The notes under the pieces were generated by a model. That model was given only the letters and a program-made list of their open reading frames with translations, did no database searches and had not been told where the DNA came from. From Fluviicoccus sp. (lineage in GTDB: Bacteria; Pseudomonadota; Gammaproteobacteria; Pseudomonadales; Moraxellaceae), in contig NZ_JAUSMX010000002.1 in NCBI RefSeq assembly GCF_030646115.1, positions 310,001 through 374,000 of the forward strand: a DNA stretch of 64,000 nucleotides. The letters run 5' to 3'. The translations under genes were made by a program, and so were the position numbers. Position 1 is the first letter of the stretch; the number at the start of each line of letters is the position of its first letter. Shown one piece after another: positions 49,738 through 57,732 of the stretch.

Positions 49738-49806
49738 GTAGCCCGCATGCTAATGCGAGGCAACTCTCCGACCGGAGACAATCCCCGTGCTGCCACGCTG
49801 GGCTAC
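49738..49806. repeat. REP-like structured intergenic element
   Basis: GTAGCCC (49738-49744) and GGGCTAC (49800-49806) bracket 55 bp. Those hold two further hairpins, CGCAT/ATGCG with a GCTA loop and TCTCC/GGAGA with a GACC loop, giving a cloverleaf-like fold. Its right end supplies the stop codon of the neighbouring membrane-protein gene. It resembles Y-REP elements starting GTAGCCC/GTAGGGC. Confidence 0.5.
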
Positions 49807-50450
49807 AGACTCTTCTTCTTCCATCCTTCTTGCTGCAAGAACGTCAACCTGACCGCCACGCGCCACGCCAGCACATACAACACCCCGTAACCGGCATACG
49901 CCGCCAGCATCCAGTGCTGGCCCTGCAACCAGTCGCCCACCGTCACGGCCCTCTCCAGTTCCACTACCGCCATCAGCTTGCAGACATTGGCCGCAATCAG
50001 CGCGAAGGTACAGGCGGGAATGCTGTAACGCAGGGTGAGGTGGGCATGATCGGGATGGGCGCTGCCGTCAAACAACTCCCGCAACATGCGAGAGGCAGTC
50101 AGTAAACCGCGCGTGATCCGGGCCAAGATGCCGCGATCGTCTCCGGCCTCCCCGTTCATGGCCATCAGGTTTCGGAACGCCGCCAACAGCCAGCCGAAGC
50201 AGAAATACATCAGAAAGATGAGTGTCGCGGTGATCTGGAGCACCCGCAATTGCTTGTCGTTATGCAGTATCTGTTGTTGGTCTGCTGCCAGCTCCGCCAA
50301 AGGCTGCATGTCCGGAAATGTATTCAGCCAGTCACTGCTTTCCAGCCCATGCACCAGGCCGCGCACCGTCAGCAGCAACGGCGGCAGGATCAGCCAGCCC
50401 AGCATGCGGGTTGCAGGGGTCAGATCCTCATACCGCAACGGGGCGGCCAT
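49803..50450 (-). CDS. Uncharacterised membrane protein, four predicted helices
   Basis: I do not recognise this family. The 215 residues show membrane helices at about 17-33, 73-93, 145-163 and 183-203, with a hydrophilic loop between helices 2 and 3 (FRNLMAMNGEAGDD...SAHPDHAHLTLR). There is no signal peptide or catalytic motif. The stop codon is formed by the repeat element at its 3' end. It begins 3 nt after the ttcA stop, so both are probably in one transcript. Confidence 0.7.
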   Translation of the reverse strand: MAAPLRYEDLTPATRMLGWLILPPLLLTVRGLVHGLESSDWLNTFPDMQPLAELAADQQQILHNDKQLRVLQITATLIFLMYFCFGWLLAAFRNLMAMNGEAGDDRGILARITRGLLTASRMLRELFDGSAHPDHAHLTLRYSIPACTFALIAANVCKLMAVVELERAVTVGDWLQGQHWMLAAYAGYGVLYVLAWRVAVRLTFLQQEGWKKKSL

Positions 50451-50453
50451 GCG

Positions 50454-51371
50454 TCAGGACAGCGTCAGATTAACGACATCCAGCCGGTTGGCAGCGGCCG
50501 GACTGCCATCGTCTTCCGACTTCGGGGTTACCTTCAGATTGACGAAATCGAACAGCTCGCGGTCGGCCAGCTGTGACGGCGCGACATTGCCAATAGCGGT
50601 GAAAATGCTTTCCAGACGGCCGGGATGTTTCACATCCCACTCGCGCAACATATCGTTGGTCAGGGCGCGCTGCAGGTTTTCCTGAGAACCGCACAGGTTG
50701 CAGGGAATAATCGGGAAAGCCTTGGCCTTGGCGTATTCAATGATGTCCTTCTCGTCACAATAGGCCAGCGGGCGGATCAGGATGTTCTTGCCGTCGTCCG
50801 ACAACAGCTTGGGCGGCATCGCCTTCAGCTTGCCGCCATGGAACAGGTTCAGGAACAGCGTGGCGATGATGTCATTGCGGTGGTGCCCCAGCGCCACCTT
50901 GGTGGCCCCGATTTCCTGGGCAAAACCATACAGACTGCCGCGACGCAAGCGGGAACACACAGCGCAGTAGGTCTTCCCTTCCGGGGTCAGTTCCTTGACG
51001 ATGCTGTAGGTGTCCCTTTCCAGGATGTAATGCGGAATACCGCGTTCGGTCAGGTATTTGGGCAGCACATCTTCCGGAAAGCCGGGCTGTTTCTGGTCGA
51101 GGTTGACCGCCACGATCTCGAACTTGACCGGGGCGCTGATCTGCAGGCTGAGCAGGATGTCCAGCATGGTGTAGCTGTCCTTGCCACCGGACAGGCAGAC
51201 CATGATTTTGTCACCGTCCTCGATCATGTTGAAATCGGCAATGGCGCGGCCGACTTCACGCCGCAAGCGCTTTTGCAGCCGGTTGAACCCGGTGCGGCTC
51301 TTGGGATCGGTGGCGGATGATTCTTCCATGGGTGCGGGCTGGGCTTGCGGGGCAAAGGTTTCAACGGTCAT
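50454..51371 (-). CDS. ttcA: tRNA 2-thiocytidine biosynthesis protein TtcA
   Basis: ATP-dependent enzyme that thiolates C32 of certain tRNAs using a 4Fe-4S cluster. The 305 residues show the PP-loop SGGKDS (61-66), and the cluster-binding cysteines lie in [12 protein letters not shown] and [13 protein letters not shown]. The N-terminal ~25 residues ([14 protein letters not shown]) are a non-conserved extension. An internal start is possible but no better SD is seen. Confidence 0.95.
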   Translation of the reverse strand: MTVETFAPQAQPAPMEESSATDPKSRTGFNRLQKRLRREVGRAIADFNMIEDGDKIMVCLSGGKDSYTMLDILLSLQISAPVKFEIVAVNLDQKQPGFPEDVLPKYLTERGIPHYILERDTYSIVKELTPEGKTYCAVCSRLRRGSLYGFAQEIGATKVALGHHRNDIIATLFLNLFHGGKLKAMPPKLLSDDGKNILIRPLAYCDEKDIIEYAKAKAFPIIPCNLCGSQENLQRALTNDMLREWDVKHPGRLESIFTAIGNVAPSQLADRELFDFVNLKVTPKSEDDGSPAAANRLDVVNLTLS

Positions 51372-51435
51372 GGCGGTGCAACTGCGGCGGCAAATCGGAA
51401 GCGGCGGATTTTACCCTATTTCCGGCCAGAAAATG

Positions 51436-51461
51436 AAAAAGGCGGACCGGAGTCCGCCTTT
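51436..51461 (-). terminator. Rho-independent terminator of the VHL-domain lipoprotein gene
   Basis: On the minus strand AAAGGCGGAC/GTCCGCCTTT forms a 10-bp stem with a 4-nt loop followed by TTTTTC, 25 bp past the lipoprotein stop. It separates that gene from ttcA. Confidence 0.88.
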
Positions 51462-51485
51462 CATTACAGCATGCCAATCAGGTTG

Positions 51486-54257
51486 TCAGGGAATACAACT
51501 TTGGTTATTAACACCATCCAGAATCGAAGTGACTGTGGTTTTCAGCAGCTTTCCGGCCGAATTGATGCGGTAAGAAATCGAGTTTCCCACCGTATTGGCG
51601 GCAATCAGGCGATCGCCTCCGGCCAGTAGGCTCAAGCTGTCACCGGCTTCTGCATCGAGACTAGCGGTGATGCTTTTGCCATTCAGATTGATCGTGACAT
51701 TGCCGCCGTTTTTGGTCAGCGTGCAGTCTGTGCCGCCGTTCTCCGTTTTGAGGTTGTTGATGCTAAAGTCATTGGTGGTCGTGACACCGCAGTTCTGACG
51801 CAAGGTGGAAATACTGCCGGAACAAGCGTTTTCATTCAGGGTGATGGTGACGCCCGCCGGAGGGGGGGCCACCACATTGCTGACGCTGACACTGTCATCG
51901 GCATTCAGCGTTATGTTCTTATCACCGGCAGTGACCGCCTTCAGCACTGCCACACAGTTGTTGGCGTTGTCATCAACCATCACCATTCTGTTGTGCATGC
52001 CGGTAGCAGTGAAACTGGTGCCATTGAGCAAGTCGCCACGCTTCAACTCGTTCCTGCCAGTGTTACTATTGAAGACGTAGATGGCGGATGACCTGGAATT
52101 ACCACGCTGGTTGATGAAATTCAGACTGACGTTGGAGGTGGCACCGCCGCTGGGGATCTGCCTCCAGGTTGCGCAATTATAAAACTCAACACCGTTTTCA
52201 ATGCGAATCGGGGCATTCGGGTCGACCGCGACCGGATGAATAACAGATCCGGATACCAGCGTCAGCGGTTGGGTGCCAGCCATTCCCGGTTTCGGATCCA
52301 GCACAGTGTTGCTGAAGACGAACTCCTTGTTGTTGACGCCATCCCGGAAGTCAATACCCGTACATGCGCGTTCGCCAAAGGCGCCGCACCCAAACGAATA
52401 ATTCGAGCTTTCAGCCAGTACATTCTTCAGGACACCGTTCTCGTAATTAATGACCAGGAAGCGGATATCAGCATCTGCGGTTCTGAAGGAGTAGGTTTGG
52501 GTGCTGCCACTGGTGATGATCTCGGAAACGGCGCGGGTGAAACCGCAGAAATCATCCGGCGCATTGGCAAAGCCGATCTTGTTGTCAGCACCCTGCGAAG
52601 TACATCCTTGGGTTACGACTGCTTTGGCGAACTGGCCATAGTTCAGCCCAGCCTTGGAGGTGTCAAACAGGTTAATGGCCTGCAGGATACCGGTCGTGGC
52701 ATCGGTCACGGCATATTCAACCGGGCCGTCAGTCCAGTAAATGACCGTGGGGCTGGCGGCGCGGATATTGGGGTTGGACAGGGTCTTGCCGTTGATCGTC
52801 AATTCACCGGTTGCCGAGATATTGCCCGCGACAGTGGCATTATTGGCAAACGGACCACCGGCATTGAACTCGCTGTACTTCAGGTTGTAATTGCCCACCA
52901 ATCCGGCCGGGACGGAAATTCCCCCGCCGCCAGCACCGGCCAGCGTCGTCGTGCCATCGGCATTGAGGGTTATGGTTTTCTTGCCGGTGGTAGTAGCAGC
53001 GAAGATGCCCTTGCACTCCCCGGCGCCATTGGTCAGCAGCCAGGGATGCATCAGGAAGGTGCTGCCTTGCTGGTAGGTATTGCCAGTGGTCAATGCAGTG
53101 CGGTAGCGCACTGACTGGCCGGTAAAGTTGATCCAGTCGATGTTGATGGTCTGGCCACTGTTGTTGACGAAATCGATATCCAGCTGGGTATTCCCCTGCT
53201 GTGACTTTATCCGGTTACGGTCGGCGCAGGCATATTCCGCAATGCCGTTGATGATGCGCACTGGCGTGGCGCCGCCTACCGGCGGAGTGCGGTCCAGCTG
53301 CAGATTGGTGGCGAGGGTGTTAAACAGATTAGTCAGATCGGTCAGTTGTGCCTGCGTCAGTGCGCCCTCGCCCAGCCCCAGCTTAATCGCAGACAGTAAC
53401 TGGGTCATGGCATTTCGCCATGCTGTCAGGAAGACATTGAAGTCGTAAGGAACTCCATCAATGCCGACACCGTTGCGCTTGCCGTCGAGAGCGTTGTCGC
53501 GCGACAAGTCTTCCGAAAGCGCCTTCATCATGGTCAGCGCCGGGGTGGGATCGGCTGCGTTGGCGGTGCGTGCCTGTTGCGCCAGCGCCGCGAGGCGCAT
53601 GGCGTAGTCACGGGCGGCGGCATTGGAGGCGCCGATCAAGCGGTCGCGGTAATCGGTCTCGTCATCCAGCAACACAGGCACCTGATGGACGCTCGCAATC
53701 TTGAACACGCTCTCGATAAAGGCATTGGCCGCATCAATATAATCAGCCAGCGAGCCCGTTCCCGCCAGCGCCAGCGCGCGGCTCACAGCCGCCTCGGTCA
53801 GGGCGGTCATCGCCACCCGGCCCTGGGCATCCAGATCCGCCTGACGGAAGGCGACGCGCAGGGTCTGCGTCAACGGAAAGGCGGGATGGGATTCATCAAT
53901 GCCAGCAGTGGCGGGGTTATCGGCAACCCCTTCATCAAAATAGGTGGTTTGGTTGGTCGGCTCCAACTCGGCCAGCAGCTCCGGGACAGTGGCGGGTACC
54001 TGGAAGGTTACGCTGCCATCGGCGCGAATCGGCAGGCTGTCGCCCAGCGTACCGCGCCGGTCGGCGGGATTGCGGGCATTGCGCAGCACCACGCGGCCGT
54101 TGGATATCTTGCCCAGCGATGGGACGATAGTGACTGATTTCATGGCTACGGCAGCGCCGGGCAGAGAACCGTCATCATCATTGGAATTACAGGCTGTCAG
54201 CCCGAGCGTTGCGGCCAGAATGGCCAAAGTAAGTGCATGCGGTTGTGTAAAGGTCAT
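51486..54257 (-). CDS. Large lipoprotein with VHL beta domains
   Basis: Predicted outer-membrane or surface lipoprotein of 923 residues. The signal peptide ends in the lipobox LTAC with cysteine 23 followed by NSN, not the inner-membrane retention Asp. Residues 30-320 form an N-terminal region shared with the next gene (VVLRNARNPADRRGTL, then helical). Residues 340-430 look like a von Hippel-Lindau beta domain: DWINFTG, 10 residues from Trp to Tyr, then HPWLL. A second, degenerate copy spans about 690-785. Beta-rich regions occupy 445-680 and 800-923. GAGGAAAGGAT precedes the start. Function unknown. Confidence 0.8.
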   Translation of the reverse strand: MTFTQPHALTLAILAATLGLTACNSNDDDGSLPGAAVAMKSVTIVPSLGKISNGRVVLRNARNPADRRGTLGDSLPIRADGSVTFQVPATVPELLAELEPTNQTTYFDEGVADNPATAGIDESHPAFPLTQTLRVAFRQADLDAQGRVAMTALTEAAVSRALALAGTGSLADYIDAANAFIESVFKIASVHQVPVLLDDETDYRDRLIGASNAAARDYAMRLAALAQQARTANAADPTPALTMMKALSEDLSRDNALDGKRNGVGIDGVPYDFNVFLTAWRNAMTQLLSAIKLGLGEGALTQAQLTDLTNLFNTLATNLQLDRTPPVGGATPVRIINGIAEYACADRNRIKSQQGNTQLDIDFVNNSGQTINIDWINFTGQSVRYRTALTTGNTYQQGSTFLMHPWLLTNGAGECKGIFAATTTGKKTITLNADGTTTLAGAGGGGISVPAGLVGNYNLKYSEFNAGGPFANNATVAGNISATGELTINGKTLSNPNIRAASPTVIYWTDGPVEYAVTDATTGILQAINLFDTSKAGLNYGQFAKAVVTQGCTSQGADNKIGFANAPDDFCGFTRAVSEIITSGSTQTYSFRTADADIRFLVINYENGVLKNVLAESSNYSFGCGAFGERACTGIDFRDGVNNKEFVFSNTVLDPKPGMAGTQPLTLVSGSVIHPVAVDPNAPIRIENGVEFYNCATWRQIPSGGATSNVSLNFINQRGNSRSSAIYVFNSNTGRNELKRGDLLNGTSFTATGMHNRMVMVDDNANNCVAVLKAVTAGDKNITLNADDSVSVSNVVAPPPAGVTITLNENACSGSISTLRQNCGVTTTNDFSINNLKTENGGTDCTLTKNGGNVTINLNGKSITASLDAEAGDSLSLLAGGDRLIAANTVGNSISYRINSAGKLLKTTVTSILDGVNNQSCIP

Positions 54258-54306
54258 ATCCTTTCCTCGTCAACACGGTTTAACAAATCAGTTGATCATG
54301 TAGATC

Positions 54307-54331
54307 AGGGCGGCTTCGGATATACCGCCCT
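54307..54331. repeat. Hairpin between the two lipoprotein genes
   Basis: AGGGCGG/CCGCCCT with an 11-nt loop lies 26 bp past the stop of the upstream lipoprotein gene. There is no T-tract, so a role as terminator is doubtful and the two genes may be co-transcribed. Confidence 0.4.
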
Positions 54332-54356
54332 ATGATCACGTTGCTGTCTATTCTGC

Positions 54357-56894
54357 TTAAGGCTTCGTGATCGACTTCACTCCTCCGACACCCACAATAA
54401 TGCTGGAAGAGCCTGCAACTCCGGCAACTGTTCCCTGCTGCCCATTGAGGGTTGACTGGTGTTCAAGTGTCCAGGAGATACCATCGGTGGAAGACATCAT
54501 CATGCGGTTGGACTGACCGTTGTCCCCTCCCCCATAAAGCTTGCTGCCATCCCAGAACACTGAACGGAAGGAATTCAAGGCAGGAGCGTTGGCGACGGCA
54601 TGCCGCGTCCACGTGACCCCGTCCGGAGACGTCATGGTGACGGCGCTGGCGCCAAAGTTAGCATCCGAGGAGCCGACAGCCACGAATTGATTGCCTGCCC
54701 AAACGACATCACGAGGAAGGAAGTCCGTCATGTCGCTGGCAACGGGAGTCCAACCGGTACTGTCATTGCGGATGATCATGCCCCGGAATGCACTGTTGCG
54801 GCCGACGGCGACCCGTATCGCGCCGTTGGCGGCCAATCCGAAGAACTCACTGACAAAAGTAGTGTTGTTGTTGATCTGGCTTTCGCTGACCCAAGTAATG
54901 CCACCGTCTGACGAGGTGATAATAGTGCCATTGGCTCCGCCGGCCGTCAGCAAGCCATTACTGAGCATGATGTCGTTCAGCCGGGTTTCCGGTAAATTAA
55001 CAGGAACATTCCAGGGGCGCGTCGTCCAGGATGTGCCGTCCGGCGAGGTCGCAATCAGGGGCGAGGTCAGGCCTTGATTGAGGCCCGTGCCGCCAACCGT
55101 AATGAATTGCGAGCCATCGTAAATTACCGACCTCAATTCCGGCGAGTTTGCATTGCCGCTGTTCTCCGTAGTCCAGGAAATACCATCCGTGGAGCTAAAG
55201 ATACCCTTGGCGGCCCCGACAACGACAAACTTGCCGTTCCCGAAGGTAATGGAATTCACTACGAACGCACCGGGCAACGTACGCTCAGTCCAGGTATTGC
55301 CGCCACCGCCACCGGCTTGCACGGTGAAATTCCCGGTGGAGTTGTTGGACAAGCCAGTCGTGCTGTTGGTCACGGTAATGGGACCTGTAACGGCATTGAC
55401 AGGCACCTTGACCACCAGCTCGGTCGTCTTGGAGCTGACGATTTCGGCGGCAATATTGTTGCTGAACTTGACCACCATGTGAGACAGGTCTGCGTCAAAG
55501 CCGGTGCCGTTGATAGTCACTGTCGAACCGACGATGCCGCTATTCGGCGCAAAACCGCTCACAGCTACCGGCACGCTCACAACAGCCCCCTGCTTCGAGC
55601 CGAAGTATATCGTGTTCTCCGCGCCGGCAAAGCTCACCCCTTCCACAGACAGCACGCTGCTGTTGTTCTTGAACAGATTGACAGTGGCCCTAGCGGTTTT
55701 CCCCAACTCGTTACGATCAGTAATGATCAGATAACTGGTGCCGTTACTCTGCGCGTTCGGGCCGCAAATTTCTGTCGGATGCGCCATCTGGGCGTCGAGG
55801 GTTACATTGCCGTTGGCGGCAAGGCTGAACGTGGCCGTTCCCGTCTTCCCGGAAGATCCGTTAATATCCACGGTAAAGTTGCCGACAAACTCGGACAAGG
55901 CGGCCGCATTGGTCTTTGGCAATTGCAGGCTGGCGCAGGTAACCGGCGCGACAACCGCATTGGGATCAGGATTGAAATTGAGATTCTGGGCCAGCGCCGT
56001 AAACAGGCTGTTCAGTTCGGTGATCTGTTGCTGAGTCAGTCCACCCTGGATATTGCCCAGCACCGCCGTGACCAGCGCATTGACGGCAGCTGCCCAGCTC
56101 AGGGCGAAATCGGCGGCATAGGGAACGTCACTGGCCGGGAAACCGGCCCCGGCGCGATCCAGCTTGCCGTCAGAAAGGTCGCTGGCCACGGCATTCATCA
56201 TAGCCACGGCCGGAGAGTTAGCGGCAGGCAAGGCATTGTGCGCCTGGCGGGCCAGAGCGGCCAATCGCATGGCGTAATCGCGACCGGCTGGGTTTGCCGC
56301 ATTCAGCAGCTGGTTATAGTCGCTGTTACTGCCAATCAGTACCGGCGCCTGCAAGATGTTAGCGACGCCAAACGCCTGGTTGACCAGCGCATTGGCCTGA
56401 GCAATCTGCGCAGGGGTCAGCACCGGGTCTGCACCGCCGCCGGCCAGGAACTGGGCGCGACGCACAGCGGCTTCGGTCAACGCCGTGATACCCACTTCAC
56501 TAACTGCATTGGCCAAGGTAAAGGCCGCGCGCAGATTGGTTCCAGCGGGTAAAGGCTGATTGGTGCCCGTACCTTCATCAAAATAGGTAGGAACCGGCCC
56601 CCCAATCAGGGGAACCACTTCGGCAATGACCGCCTGGACACTGGACGGGACTTGAAAGGTGGCGCGGCCGCTGCCATTCAGAGGAGCGTCGCCGATCGGT
56701 TGATGGTTGACGGCATTGCGCAACACGACACGGGCGTTGGAAATACGCCCCAGCGAGGGAGCCACGGTAACGGTTTTCAGCGTGGGGGCAGTTGGTGCAA
56801 GGCTGCCGTCATCATTGTTGCTGTTACAGGCGGTAAGACCGCCCAGGGAGGCCAGGATGGCCAGTGTCAGAATGCGGGGGCGCGGGAAAGTCAT
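54357..56894 (-). CDS. Large lipoprotein with IPT/TIG and Asp-box beta-propeller domains
   Basis: Predicted surface or outer-membrane lipoprotein of 845 residues with the same lipobox (LTAC, cysteine 23, then NSNN) and ~300-residue N-terminal region as its downstream paralogue. Residues 440-525 resemble an IPT/TIG immunoglobulin-like fold (SGFAPNSGIVGSTVTINGTG). The C-terminal 310 residues hold repeated Asp-box motifs (SSTDGISW, TSPDGTSW, SSDGGITW, TSPDGVTW, SSTDGISW), typical of BNR/sialidase-like beta-propellers. No catalytic residues of a hydrolase were recognised, so a binding or adhesion role is more likely. Confidence 0.8.
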   Translation of the reverse strand: MTFPRPRILTLAILASLGGLTACNSNNDDGSLAPTAPTLKTVTVAPSLGRISNARVVLRNAVNHQPIGDAPLNGSGRATFQVPSSVQAVIAEVVPLIGGPVPTYFDEGTGTNQPLPAGTNLRAAFTLANAVSEVGITALTEAAVRRAQFLAGGGADPVLTPAQIAQANALVNQAFGVANILQAPVLIGSNSDYNQLLNAANPAGRDYAMRLAALARQAHNALPAANSPAVAMMNAVASDLSDGKLDRAGAGFPASDVPYAADFALSWAAAVNALVTAVLGNIQGGLTQQQITELNSLFTALAQNLNFNPDPNAVVAPVTCASLQLPKTNAAALSEFVGNFTVDINGSSGKTGTATFSLAANGNVTLDAQMAHPTEICGPNAQSNGTSYLIITDRNELGKTARATVNLFKNNSSVLSVEGVSFAGAENTIYFGSKQGAVVSVPVAVSGFAPNSGIVGSTVTINGTGFDADLSHMVVKFSNNIAAEIVSSKTTELVVKVPVNAVTGPITVTNSTTGLSNNSTGNFTVQAGGGGGNTWTERTLPGAFVVNSITFGNGKFVVVGAAKGIFSSTDGISWTTENSGNANSPELRSVIYDGSQFITVGGTGLNQGLTSPLIATSPDGTSWTTRPWNVPVNLPETRLNDIMLSNGLLTAGGANGTIITSSDGGITWVSESQINNNTTFVSEFFGLAANGAIRVAVGRNSAFRGMIIRNDSTGWTPVASDMTDFLPRDVVWAGNQFVAVGSSDANFGASAVTMTSPDGVTWTRHAVANAPALNSFRSVFWDGSKLYGGGDNGQSNRMMMSSTDGISWTLEHQSTLNGQQGTVAGVAGSSSIIVGVGGVKSITKP

Positions 56895-57065
56895 ATCCTT
56901 AATTTCCTCAGTTTACTTATTTGAGTCGGGCGGGGAAAAACAAGGCAGCATTCCTCCGTCACCACAGCGGCATCGATATCATAATACCGATAATGACGGG
57001 ATCAGGAACCCCACTCCGGTAGGGAAATGACTGAAATTCATCCCCGAATATTCTGCGTATAGGCG

Positions 57066-57641
57066 TCAGTTGCGAATCTGCTGACTCAAGACCAGTTCCA
57101 GTCGGTTGCGCACGGCAAAAATAGCCAGAATGGCCGTGACATGCTCCTTGACCGTATGCTCGCTGATGCCAAGAGTCCTTGCAATCTGCTTATTGGAGAG
57201 GCCAGCCAGCAGCGCATCAAAAACCGTGCGCTGCCGCTCAGTCAAAACGGGATTCCACGCCTGTTCGTCCCCCACCCGGTCAAACACCTGCTCCCCCTGC
57301 TGAATGCGCCGGAAACCCTCCAGCACATGTTCCACATCTGCGTTTTTCAACAACAGGCCGCGTACACCCCTACTGCGAGCCTGCGCCACCGCCGCCGGTT
57401 CCGGCGCAGCCGAGATCAGGATCACGCGGTTGATCCAGGGCGCCAAGTGTTCCAGCAAGCCTGAAAAGCCGATATCCGGAAAATGCATGTCCAGGAAAAT
57501 ATAATCCGCCAACCGGGCCGGGGCCTCTGCTCCCTTCACCGAATGGCAGGTGTCGATCACCGCGTCGGGATAACAGGCCTGAAGCAGGCTGCCCAGTCCG
57601 GCACAGGTCATGGGGTGATCATCAATTATCAACAGGCGCAT
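57066..57641 (-). CDS. LuxR-family (NarL-type) response regulator
   Basis: Two-component regulator of 191 residues. The start MRLLIIDDHPMTCAGLGSLL is the receiver N-terminus. The phospho-acceptor is aspartate 51 (DYIFLDMHFPD), with the acidic pair at 7-8 and lysine in GLLLKNADVEHVL. The C-terminal helix-turn-helix reads LTERQRTVFDALLAGLSNKQIARTLGISEHTVKEH. The hybrid kinase gene lies 91 bp upstream on the same strand, so the two form a probable cognate pair. The adjacent lipoproteins are candidate targets by position only. Confidence 0.93.
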   Translation of the reverse strand: MRLLIIDDHPMTCAGLGSLLQACYPDAVIDTCHSVKGAEAPARLADYIFLDMHFPDIGFSGLLEHLAPWINRVILISAAPEPAAVAQARSRGVRGLLLKNADVEHVLEGFRRIQQGEQVFDRVGDEQAWNPVLTERQRTVFDALLAGLSNKQIARTLGISEHTVKEHVTAILAIFAVRNRLELVLSQQIRN

Positions 57642-57732
57642 GGTTAATCCTGTATCCGCAAGGGCCTTGGTGAGTTTCAGGCAGTATAGCCATATGCCCG
57701 TTGCCTGCACTCCCCCCTGAAGTAGGGAAGGC

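Noticed and set aside
49629-49796. 56-codon N-terminal extension of the acyl-CoA dehydrogenase
   Set aside because: It reads into the REP-like element and is Arg/Ser-rich; the conserved N-terminus begins at MNTPLLNERD.
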